Of a stretch of 64,000 nucleotides of DNA, positions 42,181 to 50,602 are shown piece by piece; the first letter of the stretch is position 1, and each line of letters starts with the position of its first letter. The notes under the pieces are model-generated. The model saw only the letters and a program-made list of their open reading frames with translations. It did no database searches and was not told the DNA's origin. A program made the translations under genes and the position numbers. The DNA is taken from contig NZ_PVMZ01000021.1 of the NCBI RefSeq assembly GCF_003001815.1, forward strand, positions 1 through 64,000, given 5' to 3'. Origin of the DNA: Actinoplanes italicus. Its GTDB lineage: Bacteria; Actinomycetota; Actinomycetes; Mycobacteriales; Micromonosporaceae.

Positions 42181-43140
42181 TCAGTCGAGCGCACTCGGCG
42201 ACACCCGCGTCACGCTCGGCGACCCGGCTGCGGTTGCGGAAGCCACTGCGCTGAACCACTCACAACCGGACGTGGTGGTCTTGCTCGACGACTCGAGGCA
42301 GATGTCGCCGACCGGGGTGTTCGCGCCTGCGTACAACCGGTCCACCGCGGTCGCCGAGCCGGACGACACACCCTTGCCGTTGACCGCCTTGTAGATCTCA
42401 CCGACCAGCACGTCGTCGCCCGCCTCGCCGGCGATGGCGTCGTTGCCGGCGTCGCCCATCAGGAAGTCGTTGCCCCCGTCGCCCCAGAGCTTGTCGTTAC
42501 CGCCCCAGCCGCGAACGGTGTCGTTACCGATGCCGGCGTAGATGGTGTCGTTGCCGGCCTCGCCGTGCAGCTGGTCGCCGCCCGCGCCGCCGTAGACGGT
42601 GTCGTTCCCGCTGCCCGCGGCGACGTAGTCGTAGCCGCTGCCACCGACGATGCGGTCGGCGCCGGAGTCGCCGAAGAGCTCGCCCCTGCCGTTGCCGCCG
42701 TAGAGCTTGTCGTTGCCGGGACCACCCTGCAACTGGTCGCCGCCCGGGCCGCCGATCAGGGTGTCGTTGCCGGTGCTGCCGCCGGCCAGCATGAAGACGC
42801 CGGTGTAGTTGCGCACGTAGTCGTTGCGGTCACCGAGCGCGACCTTGATCAGCTTCGTGGCCTGCGACGTGGTGCACCGCACCTTGTATCGGGTGACCTG
42901 CTTGCAGCCCTTGCCCGCCTTGACCGCGACGCGGTCGGTGAGCGTGACGGTACGACCCGAGATCGTGACCGAGACCTTGTTGGTGCGCTCCATCAGCGCC
43001 CGGAAGCTGACCGTGCTCTTGCCCGCGGTGGCCAGGCCTGCCGTCGCGGCCTGTGCCGGCGACGCGAACAGCGTGGTGGCGGCCAGCGCCGCGGCGGTGG
43101 CGCCGAACGCGGCCAGAGTCCTGCGGTACTTCAGGTTCAT
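42181..43140 (-). CDS. secreted Ca-binding nonapeptide-repeat protein 3
   Basis: A 319-aa paralogue. Signal peptide (LAATTLFASPAQA), N-terminal domain with GCKQVTRYKVRC, about 12 repeats (GGPGNDKLYGG, GEAGNDTIYAG), C-terminal Cys pair DICLE and GCEWF. It lacks the element found upstream of genes 1 and 2 and begins 30 bp after the FtsX-like gene, so it may be co-transcribed with it. Confidence 0.88.
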   Translation of the reverse strand: MNLKYRRTLAAFGATAAALAATTLFASPAQAATAGLATAGKSTVSFRALMERTNKVSVTISGRTVTLTDRVAVKAGKGCKQVTRYKVRCTTSQATKLIKVALGDRNDYVRNYTGVFMLAGGSTGNDTLIGGPGGDQLQGGPGNDKLYGGNGRGELFGDSGADRIVGGSGYDYVAAGSGNDTVYGGAGGDQLHGEAGNDTIYAGIGNDTVRGWGGNDKLWGDGGNDFLMGDAGNDAIAGEAGDDVLVGEIYKAVNGKGVSSGSATAVDRLYAGANTPVGDICLESSSKTTTSGCEWFSAVASATAAGSPSVTRVSPSALD

Positions 43141-43169
43141 GAAAACCCCCGTATGAGTTCAGTAGTCGA

Positions 43170-43694
43170 TCAGCAAACCAGTTCGGCGCCCGGGCGACCG
43201 GACCCGGGTCGCATCACGACCCGGATGCGGTTCACACCGGTCATCTCGCGGACCGCCGGGAGCGGCCCGCAGTCGAAGTCACGGCCCACAGTGGTCAGTG
43301 AGAGCGACTCCGGCATCGAGTCGGCGGTGATCCCCTCCAGCTGGACGGGGTCATTGCCGGCGCGTTCCCGGAACCTCTGGTACGCCTGCTCGCGTGTCTC
43401 GAGCCGAATCCCGTCCCTGGCCGGCAGCGCGCCGAGCGCCCGTTTCACCGCGTCGCGCTGGCGCGTGTCCGCGTCCGGCTCCATCGCGACCGAGACGGCG
43501 AACTCGCGTTCCGGAACGTACCGCCACCCGGCGAGGAGCATCACCGTGGTGGACGCGACCGAACCGAGCACCAGAGCGCCCGCCGCCGTGCCCAGCAGGT
43601 GCAACCAGCGCCGATCGGCTGGGGGCGGTTCCCCGACTTCTTCCGTCCACGGCTCGTCGTCGAACGGGTCGTGTGTCGGCTGTGGATCGGTCAT
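43170..43694 (-). CDS. FtsX extracellular-domain-like membrane protein
   Basis: A 174-aa protein: a polar N-terminus, one hydrophobic helix (~35-58), then an extracellular domain resembling the FtsX ECD fold (FAVSVAMEPDADTRQRDAVKRAL, ETREQAYQRFRERAG). It lacks the permease helices of FtsX. Similar stand-alone proteins occur in this family; role unknown. Confidence 0.7.
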   Translation of the reverse strand: MTDPQPTHDPFDDEPWTEEVGEPPPADRRWLHLLGTAAGALVLGSVASTTVMLLAGWRYVPEREFAVSVAMEPDADTRQRDAVKRALGALPARDGIRLETREQAYQRFRERAGNDPVQLEGITADSMPESLSLTTVGRDFDCGPLPAVREMTGVNRIRVVMRPGSGRPGAELVC

Positions 43695-43826
43695 GATCCG
43701 CAAAGCTATAACAGCCGGACCATGCCGTGGTTGTCCACACCGTCACGCTGGGCCTTGATGGCGGTCGCTCGGTGCTACAGAGTGTTGACGGGATCGGTCA
43801 ACCTCGGACGCAAGGAGGCGTTGGGA

Positions 43827-44135
43827 GTGAACGGCTTCTCGAACGACTCGGAACACGCCGCCTACAACCTGGCCGAGGCATTCCTCGAGAAGGCCATGTC
43901 CTGCATGAAGTACGCGGAGGAGGCTGCCGAGGCGTTCCGCGGCGGGCGGATCGCGATGCGGCGCCAGTTCAAGTCTCGCGGGCTCTCCGAGGCCGAGGCC
44001 GACATCAGATGGGCCGGGACGGTGCAGGCCACCCGGGCGATCTCGGATAACAGCTTCTTCATGTCACAGGCGACTATGTACAACAACGCCGCCGCCGCGC
44101 AGTATGCGAAAGCCCTCTATCTGCGAGGCAAGTAG
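43827..44135 (+). CDS. small helical hypothetical protein
   Basis: A 102-aa alpha-helical protein (AAYNLAEAFLEKAMSCMKYAEEAAEAF) with charged and Ala-rich helices. GTG at 43827 follows AAGGAGG at 8-bp spacing; open frame upstream looks non-coding. No family recognised. Confidence 0.6.
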   Translation: MNGFSNDSEHAAYNLAEAFLEKAMSCMKYAEEAAEAFRGGRIAMRRQFKSRGLSEAEADIRWAGTVQATRAISDNSFFMSQATMYNNAAAAQYAKALYLRGK

Positions 44136-44141
44136 GGCCGC

Positions 44142-44531
44142 TCAGGCCGCCCGGTGCCGGAGGGTCGCGACCGTGGAGCCGGCGAGAGCGAGCAGGCAGT
44201 CGGGTAGGGTGCCGTCGGCGATCGCCGCGCCGAAGAGCGCCTCACCGGTCGGGAAGTCGCCGTTGACGTACGCGCTGACGAACCGGGCCACCCAGCGCTT
44301 GTCATACCGCGCGTCGTCGATCCCGGGGAACTCGAGGGTCCACGCGCCGCCGGGCGGGACCTGCCCGACCATGGTCGCGGCGAGGCACCAGGCGACGTCC
44401 CAAGCACCGACCACGCCGTCACGGTCGACGACCGCGTCGAACGTGTCGGCCACAGCCGCGGAGTCGCCGGTGAGCGCGCACTGCAGAACCTGCGCGGCGT
44501 CGTCGAATGCGTGCTGTGGTACGTCGGTCAC
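44142..44531 (-). CDS. hypothetical protein
   Basis: A 129-aa helical protein (DDAAQVLQCALTGDSAAVADTFDAVV, GVVGAWDVAWCLAATMV). No recognised domain. GTG at 44531; the frame is open a little further, with no better ribosome site. It converges with the 102-aa gene. Confidence 0.55.
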   Translation of the reverse strand: MTDVPQHAFDDAAQVLQCALTGDSAAVADTFDAVVDRDGVVGAWDVAWCLAATMVGQVPPGGAWTLEFPGIDDARYDKRWVARFVSAYVNGDFPTGEALFGAAIADGTLPDCLLALAGSTVATLRHRAA

Positions 44532-44581
44532 GTTGGAAAAGGTACGTCGGGCGGTCAAGGAACGCACCCGGACGTGGGAAT

Positions 44582-45001
44582 TCAGGCACCACGGAGCAGA
44601 CAGGTGATCCGGGCCGTGCAGACCCGGTCACCGGCCTCGTCGGTGAGCACCACCTCGTAGGTGGCGACCGCCCGGCCCCGGTGCACGGGCACCGCCACAC
44701 CGGTCACCAGACCGGAGCGGGCCGCCTTGTGGTGGGTGGCGTTGATGTCGACGCCGACCGCGAACGGACGGTCGACGGTCTGACCGTGCAGCACCGCGCC
44801 GACCGAGCCGAGGGTCTCGGCCAGCACGCAGGAGGCGCCTCCGTGCAACAGCCCGTACGGCTGGGTGTTGCCTTCGACAGGCATGATTCCCACAACCCGT
44901 TCCGCGGTGGCCTCGGTGATCTCGATGCCCATGCGTTCCGCGAGCGCACCTCCGCCGCCGCTGGTGAACAGGTGTTGCTTGCCGTCCTCCGCGATATCCA
45001 C
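44582..45001 (-). CDS. hotdog-fold thioesterase (PaaI family)
   Basis: A 139-aa single hotdog domain. The active-site helix region reads YGLLHGGASCVLAETLGSVGA and DINATHHKAARSG is the typical following strand. It would hydrolyse acyl- or aroyl-CoA esters; the substrate cannot be told from sequence. Confidence 0.85.
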   Translation of the reverse strand: MDIAEDGKQHLFTSGGGGALAERMGIEITEATAERVVGIMPVEGNTQPYGLLHGGASCVLAETLGSVGAVLHGQTVDRPFAVGVDINATHHKAARSGLVTGVAVPVHRGRAVATYEVVLTDEAGDRVCTARITCLLRGA

Positions 45002-45128
45002 GGGCGTACGTTACGCCCGTTTCGGGGCTCGACCAGCGACAACCATCACAGGGCCGGGGACTGTTCGATTGATCCGCTGGGTACTGACGGGCACACCGCC
45101 GGGCCATCCGGCCGACGAGAGGAGCACC

Positions 45129-45383
45129 ATGAGCGAGCCGCAGGAAATCATCGAGACCCGTGGTGACGACCGCGTGGACCTGCTCACGAACGACGCCAAC
45201 GGCGACGGCCGTACGGACGTGTGGGTCTCCGACACCGACGGCGACGGCAAGCCGGACCTGTTCCAGTTCGACACCGACGGCGACGGCAAGGTCGACGTGA
45301 CCATGGTCGACCTGGACGAGGACGGCACCCCGGACCTGATCGTCGACGGCGACGGCGGCCTGCCGCCGGCCGGCACGGTCTGA
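45129..45383 (+). CDS. small Asp-rich Ca-binding-type repeat protein
   Basis: An 84-aa protein with at least four DxDGDGKxDxxxxD-type loops (DANGDGRTD, DTDGDGKPD, DTDGDGKVD, DLDEDGTPD), as in EF-hand/thrombospondin-3-like Ca loops. It has no signal peptide, so it appears cytoplasmic. GAGAGGAGC precedes the ATG. Confidence 0.75.
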   Translation: MSEPQEIIETRGDDRVDLLTNDANGDGRTDVWVSDTDGDGKPDLFQFDTDGDGKVDVTMVDLDEDGTPDLIVDGDGGLPPAGTV

Positions 45384-45384
45384 A

Positions 45385-46659
45385 TCAGGAGCCACCCAGA
45401 GCGGACAGCGCCACCCACACGACCGCGATCGCGACCGCTGCGGTTCCCAGGGTGGAGGCCGTGTGCCGCCAGGACCGCGTGCCCTCGACCGCTTCGGGAT
45501 GTCCCAGGGCGGCGAGGGTGGCGCGGTGCTCGCGTACCTCGGCCGCCCGGGCGTGGGTCGCCTCGTCCGGGAGGTCGGCGCCGGCCCGGCTCAGTTCGAC
45601 GGCCAGGCCGGCCTGGGCGCGCTGCAGTCGCCGTACCGCCGCCCGGCCTTTTCTCCCCGCACTCGCCGCGGCGTGCCGCCGGGCCGCACCCCGCCGGGAA
45701 CCGGATCCCAGGACCCGCAGTTCGCCTTCGGTGATCAGGTCCCGCTCGCGGACCGTGGCCAGAATGGCCACGTAGTAGGCCGCCTCCCGATCGTGCGCAC
45801 GGCGCACCAGGTACAGGACCAGCAGTAACGGTGGCAGCCCCTTGAAGACCAGCACCGCGAGCAGCGCCACCGCACCGTCACCGAGACTCTCCCGGAACAG
45901 CGGCGAGTTCCACAGCGAGTGCGACGCCCAGGCGCCGAACAGGGCGAGCCCGGCCACCACGATCCGGCGCGCGCGGCTGCGGTCGCGGTTGACCACGAGG
46001 TAGCCGATGCCGGCCCCGGCCAGCGCACCGAACAGCGTGTGACTCCAGACGCCGGCCAGGAAACCGCGCACCAGGAACGTGGTGATCACCGGTTGCACCT
46101 GGTCGCCCTCCCCTGCCGACCGGACCGCGCCGATCGCGAAGACCACGTCCTCGACGATCTGGAAACCGAGGCCGACGAGGGCGCCGTAGACGATGCCGTC
46201 GAGCACACTGTTGATCTGGGCGCGGGCGATCAGCACGATGGCCACCACGCCGAGGGTCTTGGCGATCTCCTCGACGGTGGGTCCGGCCAGCGCGGCGCCC
46301 CACTCGGCGGCCAGATCGGGTGAGCCGAGTTTGGCGATCAGGTTGTCCAGGGCCGTACTGCCCGGGATGGAGACGCTGGTCGCGACGAGGCCGCCCCAGG
46401 CGAAGGCGAGCACGCGCAGGCTGGGCGGCTCCCGTTCCAGGAAGTCGAGCTCCGACAGGAACAGCCAGAACGGGACCGCGAGCAGCCCGAAGAGCACGAT
46501 CGCGGTGAGCGTCGCCACCGGGTAGGACTTCAGGAAGAGCGCGGTGATCTGGGAGATCCGGACGGCGCCGACGGCCAGCAGCACGAGCACCACCCAGAAG
46601 GCCGGCTGGCGTACGAGCGCGGCCGATCGGGGCGCGCCGGGCCGGACCGCCTCACTCAT
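45385..46659 (-). CDS. PrsW-family intramembrane metalloprotease
   Basis: A 424-aa membrane protein with about eight hydrophobic segments. Conserved motifs are GPTVEEIAK, QIVEDVVFA, HTLFGALAG and WASHSLWN, giving the metal-binding Glu/His set of PrsW, which cleaves an anti-sigma factor in Bacillus. The substrate here is unknown. The start overlaps the stop of the upstream 192-aa gene by 4 bp. Confidence 0.85.
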   Translation of the reverse strand: MSEAVRPGAPRSAALVRQPAFWVVLVLLAVGAVRISQITALFLKSYPVATLTAIVLFGLLAVPFWLFLSELDFLEREPPSLRVLAFAWGGLVATSVSIPGSTALDNLIAKLGSPDLAAEWGAALAGPTVEEIAKTLGVVAIVLIARAQINSVLDGIVYGALVGLGFQIVEDVVFAIGAVRSAGEGDQVQPVITTFLVRGFLAGVWSHTLFGALAGAGIGYLVVNRDRSRARRIVVAGLALFGAWASHSLWNSPLFRESLGDGAVALLAVLVFKGLPPLLLVLYLVRRAHDREAAYYVAILATVRERDLITEGELRVLGSGSRRGAARRHAAASAGRKGRAAVRRLQRAQAGLAVELSRAGADLPDEATHARAAEVREHRATLAALGHPEAVEGTRSWRHTASTLGTAAVAIAVVWVALSALGGS

Positions 46660-47234
46660 CTGTTCTCGTAGCGCAGGGTGCGCGTGCTGGCGTCGATCAC
46701 CGGGAGAGCCCGCCCCAGGTCGGTATCGTCGCCGCTGATCATGACCTCGATGGTGAGCCCGTTCGCGACGAAGACGGCATACCGGCCGTCCCGGTCGCCG
46801 GCGGTGTATCCGCCCTGGATCCCGGCGAGCCCACCGGCCGTGGAGACGGCGAGCTGGGTGCCGGTGATCTGGTGACCGGAGGTGCCGGTGATGCGTTGCC
46901 GGAGCCGGACGGCGGCCGCGGTCAGGTCACCGTCGAAGGGCTCGACCTCGATCGCGTACCGCACCTGTTCGATCCGGAACAGCGCGGTCCCGCGATCGGT
47001 GCCGGGCCTGGTCCCGGTGACGTCGAGCGTGGCCCCGGCCGGAGGCACCACGGTGACCCCGGCGCCCACCAGGTAGGGCCGGCCGGACTCGACGGTTCGC
47101 TCGGCCGGAACGGCCCGGTCCAGCGCGGGCAGACCGAAGGCCAGGAGGGCCAGAATGAGTGCCACCGCGAGTGCGACGGGCAGACCGAGGGTGCCGGGAA
47201 GGTCGGTGAGATGACGCCGAGTGACCCTCCCCAT
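46656..47234 (-). CDS. hypothetical single-pass membrane protein
   Basis: A 192-aa protein: one N-terminal helix (LPVALAVALILALLAFGLPAL), then a ~140-residue extracytoplasmic domain of mixed strands. Coupled to the PrsW-like gene by a 4-bp overlap, so it could be its partner or substrate (inference). Confidence 0.65.
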   Translation of the reverse strand: MGRVTRRHLTDLPGTLGLPVALAVALILALLAFGLPALDRAVPAERTVESGRPYLVGAGVTVVPPAGATLDVTGTRPGTDRGTALFRIEQVRYAIEVEPFDGDLTAAAVRLRQRITGTSGHQITGTQLAVSTAGGLAGIQGGYTAGDRDGRYAVFVANGLTIEVMISGDDTDLGRALPVIDASTRTLRYENR

Positions 47235-47316
47235 CCGTCCAAGTTAACGGCGGTCACGGGTCGCTGTCCGGAGAACCGGCGACCGGCCATTGTGGAGGCC
47301 GGATCAACCTGGGAGA

Positions 47317-47883
47317 TTACGTATTTGTCCGTTTAACCGAAAGATGTCGAGGTGGCACGGACGAGGTCAACCACACCCCGTTGGCGCTGCGATGGAAGAC
47401 GTGTCCCGCCTCGGCCATCGCCCCGGCCTCGACGCTGAACACCACCACGTCCTGCGAACGGCGTCGACCGACGGTCACCGCGGTCGGAAGATCGATCGAG
47501 AGGTGTACGTGATGCCGGCTCCGCGGGCGCAGGCCGTCACGCAGGATGGCCTCCAGGTTGGCTCGCGGGGTGCCGTGGAACAGCTCGGTGGGCGGTGCCG
47601 CGGCAGGCAGGTCCAGGTCCACGGCGACCCGCCGCGAATGCCCCTGGCTGGCCCGGATGCGATCGACGCCGTCCGGGCCGGTCTGCACGGCGAACCGTGA
47701 CTTGTCGTTGTGCGCGACCACGAGATCGAGGTCGGCACGGGTGACCCCGAGCGCGGTCAGCAGGTCGGTGACCGGCACCCACCCGTTCGCGTCCAGGGTC
47801 AGACCGGCCGACTCCGGCCGGTGTCGCAGGACCAGGGACATCCGCCTGCTGAGGCGGACCTGGTCCCGGTTGAGAACCGTCAT
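47317..47883 (-). CDS. kptA: RNA 2'-phosphotransferase
   Basis: A 188-aa Tpt1/KptA protein, transferring a 2'-phosphate from RNA to NAD. LSRRMSLVLRHRPESAGL and GWVPVTDLL mark the N-terminal part, RFAVQ and FHGTPRANLEAILRDGL the NAD-binding part. Overlaps the upstream methyltransferase gene by 4 bp. Confidence 0.9.
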   Translation of the reverse strand: MTVLNRDQVRLSRRMSLVLRHRPESAGLTLDANGWVPVTDLLTALGVTRADLDLVVAHNDKSRFAVQTGPDGVDRIRASQGHSRRVAVDLDLPAAAPPTELFHGTPRANLEAILRDGLRPRSRHHVHLSIDLPTAVTVGRRRSQDVVVFSVEAGAMAEAGHVFHRSANGVWLTSSVPPRHLSVKRTNT

Positions 47884-48662
47884 TCAATCAACTCCATGAC
47901 GGCAACGTAGTACGGGTGGTCCTTGTCGTCGATCGATTTCAGCCGCCACGGTGTGCCCGCCACCAGGGCTTCCAGCTCGCTGACGGAGCAGTTGAGGTAG
48001 TCGAACCAGTCGGAGGCGAGCTCGCGGTACCGCAGCCGCAACCGCAACTGCCCGCCGAGCCGCCCACGGGCACGGTTGCTCTCGTGATAGGCCACGTGCA
48101 GGGGGTCGGTCGTCCCGTACGGATCGGTGCCCTGCGCGATGATCCGGGCCCCGGGAGCCGCCAGCCGGGCCAGCGCCGCCAGGAACACCGGTGCCCGCTC
48201 CGGACCCTCCAGCAGGCCGAGGTTGTTGCCGAGCATCAGGAACGTGTCGTACCGGACGGTGGCCCGGGAGAACTCGTCGACCGTGGTCAGCACCGTGTCG
48301 CGCAGGCCCCGGTCGCGGGCCACCTCGATCGCGCCGGCCGAGGTGTCCAGGCCGGTCACCGCCACGCCCCGGCTCTGCAGCTCGATCGCGATCCGGCCGG
48401 CGCCCACCCCGATGTCGAGGACCCGGCCGCGCGCCAGCCGTACCGCCCGGTGGTCGAAGGTCCGCCATTCGTCCGGCTCGGTCAGATAGTGCCCGGCCAG
48501 GGCTCCGTTGATCAGACCGTCGTCCCGCTCGATCACCTCGATCACGGGCCGCGGATACCGCCCTCCCGCGAGCGGACGGCGGCCGACGCCGAGGTGCACC
48601 GCATAGGCGTCGCGGATCATTTCTCCGAAGGCGTCACCGATCGCCGGATGAGTCATGGTCAT
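47880..48662 (-). CDS. class I SAM-dependent methyltransferase
   Basis: A 260-aa protein. Motif I reads VLDIGVGAGRIAIELQSRG, followed by VTGLDTSAGAIEVA; the post-motif region is DTFLMLGNNLGLLEGP. Small-molecule methylase of unknown substrate. ATG at 48662. Divergent from the PPOX-fold gene; coupled to kptA. Confidence 0.85.
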   Translation of the reverse strand: MTMTHPAIGDAFGEMIRDAYAVHLGVGRRPLAGGRYPRPVIEVIERDDGLINGALAGHYLTEPDEWRTFDHRAVRLARGRVLDIGVGAGRIAIELQSRGVAVTGLDTSAGAIEVARDRGLRDTVLTTVDEFSRATVRYDTFLMLGNNLGLLEGPERAPVFLAALARLAAPGARIIAQGTDPYGTTDPLHVAYHESNRARGRLGGQLRLRLRYRELASDWFDYLNCSVSELEALVAGTPWRLKSIDDKDHPYYVAVMELIE

Positions 48663-48674
48663 TACTCTTGAGCG

Positions 48675-49046
48675 ATGACCGCACTGGAGCAACTCGGCTC
48701 GGAGAAATACGTCCTTCTCACCACATTCCGCCGGGACGGCCGGGCAGTTCCGACCCCTTTATGGGTGGTTCCCGACGGTTCCGGCCTGGCCTTCTGGACA
48801 GTGGCCGGCAGCGGCAAGCTCAAGCGGATCCGCAACAGCGGGCGGGTCACGGTGGCCCCCTGCGACATGCGCGGCAATCCCACTGGCGAGGCTGTCGAGG
48901 CCACCGCGCGGATCGGCGATCACGCCGACCGGCTTCGCGTGGGCGAGGGCATCAAGAGGAAGTACGGGCTGGTCGGCCGCCTGACGATGCTCGGCAGCCG
49001 GCTGCGCCGGGGGGTCGACGGGACTGTCGCCGTCGTGGTGTCCTAA
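48675..49046 (+). CDS. PPOX-class F420-dependent oxidoreductase
   Basis: A 123-aa split beta-barrel protein (YVLLTTFRRDGRAVPTPLWVV, FWTVAGSGKLKRIRNSGRV) of the flavin/deazaflavin oxidoreductase class. The cofactor is probably F420, as in other actinomycetes; substrate unknown. Confidence 0.85.
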   Translation: MTALEQLGSEKYVLLTTFRRDGRAVPTPLWVVPDGSGLAFWTVAGSGKLKRIRNSGRVTVAPCDMRGNPTGEAVEATARIGDHADRLRVGEGIKRKYGLVGRLTMLGSRLRRGVDGTVAVVVS

Positions 49047-49064
49047 AAAGTTCTGTGAACGAAG

Positions 49065-49098
49065 AAGGGGCGATCGCCTTCCCCAGCGCTCGCCCCTT
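49065..49098. terminator. terminator between the PPOX-fold gene and bldC
   Basis: AAGGGGCGA and TCGCCCCTT form a 9-bp stem around a 16-nt loop between convergent genes. Confidence 0.65.
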
Positions 49099-49119
49099 GC
49101 GACGTTACGGTCGACCTGG

Positions 49120-49329
49120 TCAGTCGCCCTGGCGCTGCGTGGGGATCTGCCCCTGCAGCAGGGCGCGGACCTCCGACTCCCGGTAACGACGGTGGCCACC
49201 CAGCGTGCGAATTGCGCTGAGCTTGCCCGCCTTCGCCCACCGAGTAACGGTCTTCGGGTCGACACGGAACATCGACGCCACCTCGGCCGGCGTTAGTAGC
49301 GGCTCAGGATCGTGCGTACGCGATGCCAT
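49120..49329 (-). CDS. bldC: BldC-type MerR-like developmental regulator
   Basis: A 69-aa winged helix protein with LLTPAEVASMFRVDPKTVTRWAKAGKL and GGHRRYRESEVRALL, the BldC pattern. In Streptomyces BldC holds vegetative growth by delaying development genes. GGAGG precedes the ATG. Neighbours (vdh, DUF3073, purM/F) match the Streptomyces bldC locus. Confidence 0.93.
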   Translation of the reverse strand: MASRTHDPEPLLTPAEVASMFRVDPKTVTRWAKAGKLSAIRTLGGHRRYRESEVRALLQGQIPTQRQGD

Positions 49330-49611
49330 CGGTCACTCCTCCACAGGTGCCTAAAAAACATCGGCCGGGGTCCCGCCGGCCGGTGCGTCTCTCATGGTCC
49401 GGCTAGTCCCCGATGTCCGACATGGGCCGAACGGACGAACGTCCCCAGATAGACGGATGAAGCATGCCCGATTTTTGCGCGTTTTATACGCCAGATAGTG
49501 TCTCGTTTGGCCCGATTATCACGCTTAGGCGAACGGTGATTACGAAGAGTGTTCGCTTCGGGAGCGTTCCCATGGGCCGAGAAAAATGGGTGTCTGTCCT
49601 ATTTCCGCAGG
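49330..49611 (-). promoter_or_regulatory. bldC upstream region, AT-rich
   Basis: This 282-bp gap is unusually AT-rich for the window, most of all at 49460-49620. It would carry the bldC promoter. No gene seen. Confidence 0.4.
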
Positions 49612-50451
49612 TCAATTGCATCGCTCGAGAAGCTGGACGACACGCCACCGCGCCACAAGCTTCTCGTAAGCCTCACTTGCTGACTCAGCGTCACCGCGAG
49701 AAAGTGCCGAAAGTCCGGCTGCCACCAATCCGGGGGAATCGTCCTCGGTGAGGTTGTCCTCCGGGAGGAGGTTGACGAGACCGCCGTAGTCGAGCTCCAC
49801 CACCGAGCGTGGATGGAACTCCTCCAGCCAGCGGGTTCCCTCCTCGACCGCCTCGGTGATCGGCGCGTCGCCCAGCGACTTGCGCAGCACCGACACCGCC
49901 CGGTGCGCCCGGCGGCGGGCCTTGGAGATCTCCGTGCGGTACCGCAGCACCCGGCGGCGGCCGGTCAGCGCGATCTCCCGCTCGTCCAGATCGACGAAGG
50001 CGAACCAGCGCAGCGGGACACCCCACGTGGAGATCTGCTCGTGCACTCTCGGCACACCCTGCTCCAGAACCTTCGCGCCGCTGCGCCAGTCCTCCACGAC
50101 CGCTTTCGCCTGGCCGGCGAGCACTGGCGGAACGAACGCGTCGGCAAGCACAGCGGGCACGCCGTCCCGGGCGTTCAGTGCCGCCTCGGCGACCCGCAAC
50201 CGCAGGTTCCAGGGGCAGACCAGCACGGCGTTGTCCCACTCCAGCACATAGGCCTCGTCGGGCAGATCGGGAAGCCGCGTCCAGCCGGCACCGAGGGCCT
50301 CGAGCACGGCGGTGCGCTGCCGGGCGGGACCCTCGACCAGGCCCAGATCGCGACCCTCGCGCGCGTACTCGCGCCAGAAGATCTGCCGCTCCCGGTCGAA
50401 GGCGGTCAGTGGCTCGTAAACCCGTAGGTACGACGCGAACAGTGACGGCAC
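49612..50451 (-). CDS. conserved actinobacterial hypothetical protein
   Basis: A 279-aa protein (FASYLRVYEPLTAFDRERQIFW at the start; YGGLVNLLPEDNLTEDDSPGL and a helical C-terminal end). Such a gene between bldC and vdh is typical of actinomycetes; function unknown. No signal peptide. Confidence 0.8.
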   Translation of the reverse strand: MPSLFASYLRVYEPLTAFDRERQIFWREYAREGRDLGLVEGPARQRTAVLEALGAGWTRLPDLPDEAYVLEWDNAVLVCPWNLRLRVAEAALNARDGVPAVLADAFVPPVLAGQAKAVVEDWRSGAKVLEQGVPRVHEQISTWGVPLRWFAFVDLDEREIALTGRRRVLRYRTEISKARRRAHRAVSVLRKSLGDAPITEAVEEGTRWLEEFHPRSVVELDYGGLVNLLPEDNLTEDDSPGLVAAGLSALSRGDAESASEAYEKLVARWRVVQLLERCN

Positions 50452-50602
50452 GGCGCGATCCTTTCACGAAACCGGCCGACTGGAACTTCCCGCGCGGACG
50501 TAATCGGCGCGCCATTCGCACGACTACGCTCGGCGGTACCGGCTCACCCCGCCGGGATCATGGGCCCCACGAAGGCCTACGCAGAGATCAGGAGAACCAG
50601 CG

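Noticed and set aside
40985..43758. Long plus-strand frames (about 470 and 400 aa) opposite the Ca-repeat genes
   Set aside because: They are antisense shadows of repetitive GC-rich genes whose minus-strand frames have signal peptides and clear repeats.
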